Shown here: positions 17,394-24,713 of the stretch, one piece after another
Layout: every line of letters starts with the position of its first letter
Position numbering within the stretch: the first letter of the stretch is position 1
Assembly: GCF_900156315.1 (NCBI RefSeq)
Contig: NZ_FTNI01000017.1
Location: 124,001 to 188,000 of the forward strand
Direction of reading: 5' to 3'
From: Microbispora rosea
GTDB lineage: Bacteria; Actinomycetota; Actinomycetes; Streptosporangiales; Streptosporangiaceae
DNA: 64,000 nt
The notes under the pieces: model-generated
The model's input: the letters and a program-made list of their open reading frames with translations, nothing else
Told to the model about the DNA's origin: nothing
The model's database searches: none
Translations under genes and position numbers: made by a program

Positions 17394-18922
17394 CTCGGAT
17401 CACCTCCGGTGACGTAATCTGCGGTCACGGCATCTCCGGTCACGGCATCTCCGGTCACCAGGGCCGTCCGCTCGGGGAACAGCCGGCACAGCGCGGCGTA
17501 GAGCAGCGCCGCCGTGCAGAACGGCACCAGGCAGCTCAGGTCCACCCCGCCCGCCAGGCGGGCGAACGGGCCGGTGTAGATCGTGTTGTCCACGAACAGC
17601 AGCCCCAGGACCACCGCGGGGACGAACGCCCCCAGGGCCCGGAGGTTGAACCCCCCGGTGAACCAGTAGCGGCCCCGGTGGCCGGGACGGGCGAAGCCGT
17701 ACAGGTCGTCGGGGTGGTACCGGCCCCGCCGGAGGGCGAGCCCGACCAGCATGATCGCGGTCCACGGCGAGACGAGGACGAGCAGGATCAGCACGAACGT
17801 CGAGATCGACTCGATGGCGTCGAAGGCGATCGCCCCGACGTAGAGGGTGGCGACGCCGAGGGCCCACATCAGCCATGTCGCCGCGGCGCGGGGGAGACGC
17901 CACAGGATGGAGTTGGCCGACAGCCCCGCCGCGTACAGGCACAGCGCCGCCTGCGGCAGCGTGCCCGCGAACCCGAAGACGATCACCACGACCGCGAACC
18001 ACCGGGGCACCGTGTCGGCCACCCCGAGGATCCAGGGCGCCGAGGCGTCCTTCAGTATCGTGGTGACGTAGGCGCCGCCGACGAGCGCGAGCGCGTTGCT
18101 CACGTACATCGCCGCGCCGTTGTACGCCACCGCCGCCCGGTCGCCGGTCCGGGGCGACAGGTAGCGGCTGTAGTCGCCCTGGAACGTCGAGTACGACACC
18201 GGCAGCGTGGCGCTGAAGGACACGGCCAGCAACCAGGTCCGCCAGAAGTCGCCCAGCGCGTACGGCCCGCCCGCGTACGCCGGGTCGAAACCGGGCAGCA
18301 GCACCACGACCAGCGCCAGCAGCACCAGCCCGCCGATCACCGTCATGACCTTGTAGGTCGCCAGCAGCGCGCCGTATCCGTACACCGCGACCGCCGCGAC
18401 GGCCAGGGCCATCAGCGGCATCGTGACGGCGAGGCCGGCCGGGCCGGCCGGGGTGCCGAGCACCCGCTGGCCGGCCGCGAGGATGGCGGTGGCGCCCGTC
18501 CACACCGCGATCGAGAAGAACCCGATCGCGACCACGATGGTGATGACGTTGGCGACGACCCGGCCGCGCACGCCGAAGTGCGCGCCGCTGGACACCGCGT
18601 CGTTCGCGCCGGTGCGCTTGCCGAACAGCACGAGCGGTGCGAACACCGCCGTGCCGATCAGCAGCCCCACCAGGATCGCGGTGACGGAGGCCGTCCAGCT
18701 CAGGCCGAAGCTCACCGGCACCGAGCCGAGCACCACCGTGCCGAACGAGAACTGGGCCGAGTGCCAGATCCACAGGAACTCGCGCGGAGAGGCGGTGCGC
18801 TCGCCGTCCGGGATCCGGTCGACGCCGTGCGCCTCCACCCGCGTGCTCTGCCCGCCGGCCTGCCCGGTGACCTGGCCGGTGACCTGGCCGGTGACCTGGC
18901 CGGGCAGTTCGCGGGTGGTCAC
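17390..18922 (-). CDS. NCS1-family permease (cytosine/purine/hydantoin type)
   Basis: 510 residues, about 12 membrane helices. GVDRIPDGERTASPREFLWIWHSAQFSFGTVVLG is the NCS1 N-terminal region, with FGKRTGANDAVSSGAHFGVRG and a FQGDYSRYL motif shared with cytosine and hydantoin symporters. It may move an imidazole or guanidine compound for this operon. Both ends carry tandem repeats: GQVT units at the N terminus (12-bp period near 18860-18905) and VTGDA units at the C terminus (15-bp period near 17415-17460). The GTG start overlaps the Rieske stop (GTGA). Confidence 0.88.
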   Translation of the reverse strand: MTTRELPGQVTGQVTGQVTGQAGGQSTRVEAHGVDRIPDGERTASPREFLWIWHSAQFSFGTVVLGSVPVSFGLSWTASVTAILVGLLIGTAVFAPLVLFGKRTGANDAVSSGAHFGVRGRVVANVITIVVAIGFFSIAVWTGATAILAAGQRVLGTPAGPAGLAVTMPLMALAVAAVAVYGYGALLATYKVMTVIGGLVLLALVVVLLPGFDPAYAGGPYALGDFWRTWLLAVSFSATLPVSYSTFQGDYSRYLSPRTGDRAAVAYNGAAMYVSNALALVGGAYVTTILKDASAPWILGVADTVPRWFAVVVIVFGFAGTLPQAALCLYAAGLSANSILWRLPRAAATWLMWALGVATLYVGAIAFDAIESISTFVLILLVLVSPWTAIMLVGLALRRGRYHPDDLYGFARPGHRGRYWFTGGFNLRALGAFVPAVVLGLLFVDNTIYTGPFARLAGGVDLSCLVPFCTAALLYAALCRLFPERTALVTGDAVTGDAVTADYVTGGDPR

Positions 18923-19272
18923 GGAGCACCCGCCTCGGGCCGCAGGCCCTCGGCCCGCTCCGCCCACTCCGCCGCCCACTCCGCCGCCTCCGCCGCCGAC
19001 CGAGGAGACGCGGCGTCCTCGGGCAGCAGCGTGACGCGCAGCGAGCCGCACGGCGGGCCGGCCACCTGCCGCCCGGTGAGCAGGTCGAACGTGGAGTGGT
19101 GCAGCGGGCAGGTGATCCGCAGCGTCCGCCCGTTGAGGTAGCCGTAGCGCAGCCGCCCCCTGCGGTGGGGACACTCCGCCTGCGTCAGCATCCGCCTGCC
19201 CGCCACCTCGATGAGCAGGAGGTCGGGCGCGATCTGGCGCAGCGAGACGGGCCCGCCCGTGTCCCCGGTCAT
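18919..19272 (-). CDS. Rieske [2Fe-2S] ferredoxin-like protein
   Basis: 117 residues. The cluster ligands are Cys34-Pro-His36 (CPHRRGRL) and Cys55-x-x-His58 (CPLHHSTF), the CxH...CxxH pattern of Rieske ferredoxins. No oxygenase domain is attached, so it is a small electron carrier. It lies directly after the diiron N-oxygenase with ATGA overlap, making it the natural candidate to deliver electrons to that enzyme. The C-terminal 30 residues are low complexity (AAEWAAEWAERAEG). Confidence 0.9.
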   Translation of the reverse strand: MTGDTGGPVSLRQIAPDLLLIEVAGRRMLTQAECPHRRGRLRYGYLNGRTLRITCPLHHSTFDLLTGRQVAGPPCGSLRVTLLPEDAASPRSAAEAAEWAAEWAERAEGLRPEAGAP

Positions 19273-20117
19273 GCGGGCACCTTCCTCGCCCTGTCCACCG
19301 CCGCCTCCGTGGCCTCGGCGATGACGGCGCTGGTCAGCGTGACGCCGGCCCACACCTTAGCCAGGTCGACCTCGCGGTGCTCGCCCAGCGCCCGTATCGC
19401 CGTCTGCATCTGCTTGGAGTGGAAGCTGTCGATGTACAGATGTTCTGTGTAGTACCGGTCGCTGCGGACGCCGAGCCGTTTCGCCGCGGCCGCGAAGGGC
19501 TTGAAGGCGTACAGCACGCTGGCCTCGAAGTAGGCGTACGCGCCGAGGAAGTACTCCGGCGCGGGCGCCCGGTCGGCCAGCCAGTGGAACAGGTTGACGT
19601 ACGCGAAGCTGGCGTCCCCGGCCCGGTCCACGTAGTGCTCCAGGTCGGCGGGCATGCCCAGTTCGGTCACCAGCTCGCGGTAGAGCCGCGAGTGCTCCAT
19701 GTCGTCGTTGCCGCAGCCGAACTCGTCGATGAGCACGCGCAGCACGGCCATGCGCGCCTTCGCCGGCAGGCGGCGCAGGATCCCGATGTGGGACTGCGAC
19801 TCCACCAGACCGTCGACGGCGAACTCCGCGACCACCGTCTTGAACTGGCCGAGGGTGGCCTCCTCCGCGAGGAACCGCTCGTCGCCCGAGGGGTTGGCCT
19901 GCTCCTTGGCCAGCAGGTCGTGGAGCGCGTCGATCAGCTCGATGCGGAACCCGAAGCGGGGCGCGCGCTCCTCGTGCTCGGCGGCGAGGCGCACCACCCA
20001 GTCGCGCTCGATCTCCCACAGTTCGGCGTACCTCTCGGGAGTGAGGACCGAGCGGTTGTAGACGTAGAGCCGCTTCTGGGCGGAGTCTCCTGGCCGGACC
20101 TCCAGCATCCCGCTCAC
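19269..20117 (-). CDS. Heme-oxygenase-like diiron N-oxygenase, RohS-like
   Basis: 282 residues of the heme-oxygenase-like diiron oxidase (HDO) superfamily. Seven predicted iron ligands are present: Glu106, Glu132, His142 (DEFGCGNDDMEHSRLY), Glu198 (YAYFEAS), His226, Asp230 and His233 (EHLYIDSFHS). Their spacing (26, 10, 56, 28, 4, 3) nearly equals that of SznF (189, 215, 225, 281, 311, 315, 318 as recalled). The extra Glu marks N-oxygenases rather than desaturases such as BesC. In azomycin synthesis RohS oxidises 2-aminoimidazole to 2-nitroimidazole. GTG 20117 overlaps the preceding stop; ATG 20108 is the alternative. Confidence 0.85.
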   Translation of the reverse strand: MSGMLEVRPGDSAQKRLYVYNRSVLTPERYAELWEIERDWVVRLAAEHEERAPRFGFRIELIDALHDLLAKEQANPSGDERFLAEEATLGQFKTVVAEFAVDGLVESQSHIGILRRLPAKARMAVLRVLIDEFGCGNDDMEHSRLYRELVTELGMPADLEHYVDRAGDASFAYVNLFHWLADRAPAPEYFLGAYAYFEASVLYAFKPFAAAAKRLGVRSDRYYTEHLYIDSFHSKQMQTAIRALGEHREVDLAKVWAGVTLTSAVIAEATEAAVDRARKVPA

Positions 20118-20923
20118 CCCGCTTCCCCGACGACCGCGTCGGTGTCGATGACCCCGCGACGGTGCAGTTCCTTCTTCAGGTGCCGATACCAGTCGTCGTT
20201 GAACAGGCCGTACCGCTCGCACGTCGCGTCGATCTCCCGCTGCCGCCCCGCGGACGGCTCGGCCAGCATGGCGTTGGCGAGGCCGGGCTCGACGTTCGCC
20301 AGGGGACCGATGAACCCGGCCACGCCGCCGGGCCCCGCCACCTCGTGCAGGAGGTTCTCCCAGCCCTCGAACACCGGGATCTCGGGGACCGCGGCGACGA
20401 GCTTCCTGGTGAACTCCGCCGACCCGCTGGACTCCTTGATGCCGGCGACGCCGGGCAGGGCGCAGACGCGCACCAGGGTGTCCAGTTCGATCTGGTTGCC
20501 CGACAGGGCCTTCTCGTTGTAGACGAACAGCGGGACCGGCACGGCCTCCCGGATCGCCCGGTAGTGCTCGTAGATCTCCTCCTGCGTCAGGTCAGGCGAG
20601 AAGGGGGTGGTGACGGCGATGGCCGCCACCCCGAGGGCCAGGGCCTCCTTCGCCCTGGCGATCACCTCCTCGGTGGTCGGCGACTGCACGCCGGCCAGGA
20701 CAGGCAGCCCGTCCGCGTGCCGGACGGTGTACGCGACCATGTCGTGCCACTGCCGATCCGACAACTTCCACCCCTCGCCGGTGGAAAGGGCGGGCATCAG
20801 CCCGGTGACCTCGCTCCTGAGGGACCCGACGAGCCGCCGTACGCTCGGCTCGGACACCTCGCCCGCCTCGGTCAGGGGCGTGACCATGGGGACGATCGTC
20901 CCCGAGTGCTTTGCTGGATACAC
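20114..20923 (-). CDS. Dihydrodipicolinate-synthase-family aldolase, RohR-like
   Basis: 269 residues, DHDPS/NAL TIM barrel. The Schiff-base lysine is Lys163 (GVAGIKESSGSAEF) and the catalytic Tyr is Tyr135 (VPLFVYNEKAL); LSTGEGWKLS replaces the usual GTTGE. It opens with HSGTIVPMVTPLTEAGEV. In the azomycin route RohR is a pyruvate-forming retro-aldolase that splits 4-hydroxy-2-ketoarginine into guanidinoacetaldehyde and pyruvate. True lysine biosynthesis is unlikely because the gene is embedded between PIN-like and diiron genes. GTG is the only plausible start; GTGAGGTG lies just upstream. Confidence 0.85.
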   Translation of the reverse strand: MYPAKHSGTIVPMVTPLTEAGEVSEPSVRRLVGSLRSEVTGLMPALSTGEGWKLSDRQWHDMVAYTVRHADGLPVLAGVQSPTTEEVIARAKEALALGVAAIAVTTPFSPDLTQEEIYEHYRAIREAVPVPLFVYNEKALSGNQIELDTLVRVCALPGVAGIKESSGSAEFTRKLVAAVPEIPVFEGWENLLHEVAGPGGVAGFIGPLANVEPGLANAMLAEPSAGRQREIDATCERYGLFNDDWYRHLKKELHRRGVIDTDAVVGEAG

Positions 20924-20931
20924 GGGTCACC

Positions 20932-21438
20932 TCACAGGTCGTCGACGTCGACTCGCAGGGCCAAGGACCGCTCGTAGAGCCGTTCCAGCGGAGCCGGGAA
21001 CACCGGTTCGTCATCGGCCGGCTTCGCCGGCTCCACCGGCCGGACCGGGAGGTCGGGGCGCAGGCTCAGCCGGGGGCTGGCCGTGACCACGACCGTGTCG
21101 CGGCGCATCGCCATCGCCACGAGCAGCCGTTCGTGCAGCGGAAGGTCCGACAGCACCCCGGCCTCCAGGGCGAGGCGCAGGTCCTGCTCGTCGTAGCCGA
21201 TGCGGTCGATGGCCATGTCGGAGTGCAGGTTGTCCATGAAGGGGTAGTACTCGTCCTGCACCCGACGGGGGTACCGCCAGACCAGGTCGTCGCACCGCCC
21301 GACGTGCTCCAGGCTCATCAGGACGCGGCCGCCGGACAGGCGCTCCGTGAAGAAGCGCTTGCACCCCCGCCGGACCTCGTCGTCACGGCTGTGCATGCCC
21401 ATGAACAGGGCGGCGTCGAGGAAGGGCTCACCGCTCAT
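20932..21438 (-). CDS. PIN-like protein in the azomycin-type operon (position of RohQ)
   Basis: 168 residues, not recognised as a characterised enzyme. The fold looks PIN-like: [10 protein letters not shown] with Asp8, a helix with [23 protein letters not shown] with Glu44, and [24 protein letters not shown] where the usual TxD ending is TAS. The C terminus is Pro-rich. ATG 21438 overlaps the PLP-enzyme gene by 11 nt and 8 nt separate it from the aldolase gene. By position it would be the cyclisation step (RohQ in Streptomyces cattleya) or a regulator; this is inference. Confidence 0.65.
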   Translation of the reverse strand: MSGEPFLDAALFMGMHSRDDEVRRGCKRFFTERLSGGRVLMSLEHVGRCDDLVWRYPRRVQDEYYPFMDNLHSDMAIDRIGYDEQDLRLALEAGVLSDLPLHERLLVAMAMRRDTVVVTASPRLSLRPDLPVRPVEPAKPADDEPVFPAPLERLYERSLALRVDVDDL

Positions 21439-22639
21439 AGCCGAGCAGCACCTCACGCATCCGGTGCATGGCGCAGGCGAAGGTGCCGGGCCGGCGGGCG
21501 AGGGCGACGCGGATGTAGCGCTCGCCCTTCGCGGGGTCGTTCCAGTAGAAGTACGTGCCGGGCAGCACGTAGATCTCGTCCTCCAGCAGCCGCTGCTGCA
21601 ACTGGCTCGCGGTGAGGTCCTCCGGCTTGATGCGGAACCACGCGACGCTGGTGTTCACCACGGGCTCGACGTACTCGAGGATCGTGCCCTCGACGGCCTT
21701 GACGGCCATCGCCCGGTTGTCGGTGATGACGTCGCGCACCGAGGCGAAGTTGTCCTCGATGGAGTCCTCGACGTACTGGGTGAGGAAGTTGAGGACGAAC
21801 GGCGAGACGTTCAGCAGGACCGCCGTCTGGATGTTGTAGACCTCCTCCCTGATGTCGTCGCTGACCGTCAGCATCGCGCACTTGGCGTCCTGCACCGGCC
21901 AGGTCTTGCCGGTGTCCTCCAGGGCCATGTACGAGACGCCCGACTCCTCGAGCAGCTTGTAGATGTCGATGCGCCCGATCTTCTCGTCGCACAGCGCGAA
22001 CGACGCGAAGCACAGGTCGAGCATCAGCAGCTTGCCGTGGTCCTTGCAGTAGCGGATGACCTCGCGGAATCCGTCCATCCCGTACTGCAGGAGGCTGAAT
22101 CCGGTCGGATTGTTGGGGTCGACCAGATACAGCGCGTCTGTTTCCAGGGTGCTCAGGTTCGCGTAAATGCGGTCCGGATCGGCGAGCGACTCCTCCGGCA
22201 GAGCGGTGAGTTCGACCTGCATGTGCTTGAGCAGGTCGACGAGATTGTCGAAGCACGGCTCGATGAGGCCGACCGACATGTTCCGCTGCATCAGGTACAT
22301 GGCCGCGACCATTGTGGAGACGCTGGCCGAATACGACAGCCAGGTTTTGCCGGCGGCGGCTGCGGTGGGCTGCCTGTGCAGCCGGAAGAAGGCGTCGATG
22401 AATCGCTGCTCGAAATACGCCTGCTGGTTTTCCTCGGCCTCGTACCACAGGTCGGGGAGACGGGAGACGATCTTGTCCTGGCCGGCGGACTGGCGCTGGT
22501 GGGTGTGCGCGTCGGCGAGGTTCCATCGGGTCTTCAGGGCCTGGATCTCGTGCTGGGTAAGGTCGACGAACCCGGTCACGTCCGGTGTCCCGTCCGTTCC
22601 GTCCGGCGTCTCTTCGATTTCCGTACCGACATTGTTCAT
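21428..22639 (-). CDS. PLP-dependent arginine hydroxylase/oxidase, RohP/MppP-like
   Basis: 403 residues, fold-type I PLP enzyme. The N-terminal segment [18 protein letters not shown] and the following [27 protein letters not shown] are features I associate with MppP/RohP, in which a mobile N-terminal helix covers the active site. PLP residues are Asn177 (DPNNPTG), Asp208 ([10 protein letters not shown]) and Lys245 ([10 protein letters not shown]). RohP uses O2 to turn L-arginine into 4-hydroxy-2-ketoarginine. ATG 22639 follows AAGGGA. It is the first gene of the operon, 150 nt downstream of a consensus promoter. An ordinary aminotransferase is the alternative. Confidence 0.85.
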   Translation of the reverse strand: MNNVGTEIEETPDGTDGTPDVTGFVDLTQHEIQALKTRWNLADAHTHQRQSAGQDKIVSRLPDLWYEAEENQQAYFEQRFIDAFFRLHRQPTAAAAGKTWLSYSASVSTMVAAMYLMQRNMSVGLIEPCFDNLVDLLKHMQVELTALPEESLADPDRIYANLSTLETDALYLVDPNNPTGFSLLQYGMDGFREVIRYCKDHGKLLMLDLCFASFALCDEKIGRIDIYKLLEESGVSYMALEDTGKTWPVQDAKCAMLTVSDDIREEVYNIQTAVLLNVSPFVLNFLTQYVEDSIEDNFASVRDVITDNRAMAVKAVEGTILEYVEPVVNTSVAWFRIKPEDLTASQLQQRLLEDEIYVLPGTYFYWNDPAKGERYIRVALARRPGTFACAMHRMREVLLGYER

Positions 22640-22951
22640 GACAGATCCCTTCACTGGTGCGGAACATGGAGTAGCGCAAGAGTGGTGCGGGAAGACATGC
22701 GTCGGAGGCGGCGGCTTCGCCGCGATCTCCTTCTTACGGAGAAGCAGGGAGGAACTTCACTCCCGATTTCCGCCCGTTTTGGGCGATGCGATAAAAAGGT
22801 ACGTCTCACATACGGCGGAGTCAACCGGTGAGACGGGAAATGCTTCTTTCCGGATTTCCACAATGGTCCGGGTTTCACGTCACCGGACGCTGACTGAGGG
22901 TAATCGGAATATCGCGTCGATTATCCAAGGAATGGGGAACGTCCATAAAGA
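22640..22951. other. AT-richer leader and promoter region of the azomycin-like operon
   Basis: No gene is supported here. The base composition is visibly lower in GC than the neighbourhood. It contains the operon promoter (22796-22824), a leader of about 150 nt, and near 22705-22720 a GCGGC/GCCGC hairpin on the leader. Short ORFs in the leader lack conserved features. Confidence 0.6.
22796..22824 (-). promoter_or_regulatory. Sigma-A-type promoter of the azomycin-like operon
   Basis: On the minus strand TTGACT (22824-22819) and TACCTT (22801-22796) are separated by exactly 17 bp. Transcription would start near 22789, giving a leader of about 150 nt before the RohP-like ATG. Confidence 0.7.
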
Positions 22952-22985
22952 ATCGGCGCGCGTCGACGTCCCGGCGCGCGCCGAT
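22952..22985 (-). terminator. Terminator after the DMT-MBL-DsbA operon (distal)
   Basis: ATCGGCGCGCG (22952-22962) pairs with CGCGCGCCGAT (22975-22985). On the minus strand the stem is followed by TCTTTAT, giving a U-rich tail. Confidence 0.75.
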
Positions 22986-23008
22986 CGAAAAGAGCCGGTC
23001 GCGTGCTT

Positions 23009-23037
23009 CGCCGGCGGACCGCCAGGGTCCGCCGGCG
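23009..23037 (-). terminator. Hairpin terminator after DsbA-like copy 2 (proximal)
   Basis: CGCCGGCGGACC (23009-23020) pairs perfectly with GGTCCGCCGGCG (23026-23037) around a 5-nt loop, about 75 nt past the stop. Two hairpins in series separate the two minus-strand operons. Confidence 0.75.
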
Positions 23038-23111
23038 TTCTGCGTCCCCCCGTGAGAGGACCGTTCTGTGTGCCCGGGAACCGTTCCGGGTGTCCGGGAA
23101 AAGGGCTTCGG

Positions 23112-23798
23112 TCAGGCGGCGGCGCGCTTCAGGATGTCCTCGAACACGCTCGGATCGTCGGAGGAGACGACGGGCCAGCCGATGCCGTACGAACCGGCCC
23201 AGCCGACCTCGATGCCGGGGTTGGCGTGGTCGGTGCCGTCCGGCAGGAACAGATGCGGGCTGCAGTTCACCCGGTCGGTCGCCGCGATGGCGGCCTGTTC
23301 GGACAGCGCGCGGCGGGCCCGGCCGTCGTCGAGCGCGGCCGCCAGGGCGTCCACGTCCACCACGCCGGTGGACGCGGCGGCGTCCAGGATCACCTTACGG
23401 TGGCTGATGCACCGCGACTCGGCCCAGAAGGCCCTCCGCAGGGCCAGGTCGAGCTGCTCGGACGCCGCGAACCCCTGCTCCTTGGCGGCCTGGACGGCCT
23501 CCAGCGCGGGCAGCGTCGTGGACGGGTACAGCCAGTCCTTCGCCTGCCACAGCTGCCACCCCGCGTCGGGTTCCAGCGCGGCCATCCGGCCCACCTCGCT
23601 GTCGGTTCCCGGCCGGGGGCTGGGCGCGTCGTTGAGCAGTTCCAGCGGGAAGGCGCGGTGGTCGAAGCGGACCCGGTCGGTCAGGCCCAGCCGTTCCCTG
23701 GTCGTGTGGAGCCGGTGCACGGCTATATGTGCGAAGGAGCACCAGATGTCCGAGAAGATGATGATGGTGCCGGGTTCCGGGGTCAGCGTCGTCGTCAT
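23112..23798 (-). CDS. DsbA-like thioredoxin-fold protein, single cysteine (copy 2)
   Basis: 228 residues, clearly paralogous to the protein at 16677-17393 through the whole length: IIFSDIWCSFAHIAVHRLH, FDHRAFPLELLND, LEAVQAAKEQGFAASEQLDLALRRAFWAESRCIS, ALDDGRARRAL and VNCSPHLFLPDGTDHANPGI. Cys20 is the only cysteine of the usual CxxC position. ATG 23798 follows AAGGAG. It ends the DMT-MBL operon, 33 nt after the MBL gene. Presence of one copy in each adjacent operon suggests both operons serve the same metabolite, an inference. Confidence 0.78.
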   Translation of the reverse strand: MTTTLTPEPGTIIIFSDIWCSFAHIAVHRLHTTRERLGLTDRVRFDHRAFPLELLNDAPSPRPGTDSEVGRMAALEPDAGWQLWQAKDWLYPSTTLPALEAVQAAKEQGFAASEQLDLALRRAFWAESRCISHRKVILDAAASTGVVDVDALAAALDDGRARRALSEQAAIAATDRVNCSPHLFLPDGTDHANPGIEVGWAGSYGIGWPVVSSDDPSVFEDILKRAAA

Positions 23799-23830
23799 CG
23801 ACGTTCTCCTTGTGTCGTGCCTTATAGCGC

Positions 23831-24655
23831 TCAGGCCGCGCCGGCGCTGAGCGTGGCCCCCTCGTGCTTGGCGAGCACGGCCTCCACCAGCACGTCCTCG
23901 TCCGGCAGCCACGGGGTCATGGAAGGCACCTCGCGCAGGGTCTGCACGAGCGTCTCGGTGCCCTCCACGACGGTGGCGCCGTGCGAGCTGAGGATGTGCC
24001 GGGGGGCGAGCCGCAGCAGGTCGTCGAGCACGATGTCGAACTTGGCCGGGTCGGCCAGTGCGGTCCAGGGGGCGTTGGCCCTGGTGAACAGGGCCATCCC
24101 GGCGAGATAGTCGCTCTCCGGGACGTCCTGGGCGTTCTCCGCCGGGGTCGGCAGGATCGCGCCGAAGCTGTCCGCGCTGAACAGCGAGCGGGTGGTGTGG
24201 TCGTAGAGGGCCAGCGTCGAGGGGGAGTCGTACGCGGGCGGGCGCAGCAGGGAGACGATCCGGCCCCCGAGGTCGAGCGTGCGGCCGGGGTTGACCTGCA
24301 GGACGCGGTTCGGGGGCACGTCCCACTCCTCGCCCAGCCGCGCGACGGCCAGGCCGTTCGTGACGACCTTGGCCTGCGGCGCCGCCATGAGGATTTCCTT
24401 GAGGTTGCCCGCGTGGTCCCTGTCGTCGTGCGTGAGCACGATCCAGCGCAGGTCGGCCGGGTCGACCAGGGACCACAGGGCCTGTTCGAAGTAGCCGCGG
24501 TCGATCGCCATGCCGGTGTCGACGAGGATCGGCTGCGGGCCGCGGATCAGGTAGGCGTTCACCGGCAGCAGGCCGGCGCCGGTGATGGGGAGGGACGACG
24601 GCAGCGTGGTGACGCCGGGTGTCGCCTCGTACGGGCTGCGCAGATAGGAGGTCAT
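23831..24655 (-). CDS. Metallo-beta-lactamase-fold hydrolase with variant metal motif
   Basis: 274 residues. Strands leading to PILVDTGMAID are followed by the metal motif LTHDDRDHAGNL (His76-x-Asp78-x-Asp80-His81), where the usual second His is Asp, as in oxygen-binding flavodiiron-like (HxExDH) members. Later segments SLFSADSFGAI and HILSSHGATVVEG supply Asp and His. It resembles ODP-type proteins more than lactamases or glyoxalase II. It lies between the DMT exporter and DsbA-like copy 2. Substrate unknown. Confidence 0.82.
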   Translation of the reverse strand: MTSYLRSPYEATPGVTTLPSSLPITGAGLLPVNAYLIRGPQPILVDTGMAIDRGYFEQALWSLVDPADLRWIVLTHDDRDHAGNLKEILMAAPQAKVVTNGLAVARLGEEWDVPPNRVLQVNPGRTLDLGGRIVSLLRPPAYDSPSTLALYDHTTRSLFSADSFGAILPTPAENAQDVPESDYLAGMALFTRANAPWTALADPAKFDIVLDDLLRLAPRHILSSHGATVVEGTETLVQTLREVPSMTPWLPDEDVLVEAVLAKHEGATLSAGAA

Positions 24656-24713
24656 GGAGGGGGGTCCTTTCCGCGGTGAGCTGACTCAGGCGAGCTGATG
24701 CGGGTGAGCTGGC

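Noticed and set aside
20114..20923. Lysine-biosynthetic DapA
   Set aside because: It lies inside a coupled specialised operon without other lysine genes, and the GTTGE motif is altered, so a pathway aldolase is more likely.
21428..22639. Ordinary aspartate-type aminotransferase reading of the PLP enzyme
   Set aside because: The N-terminal NLADAHTHQ segment, the operon context with aldolase and diiron enzyme, and the MppP/RohP-like features favour an arginine oxidase; a database search would settle this.
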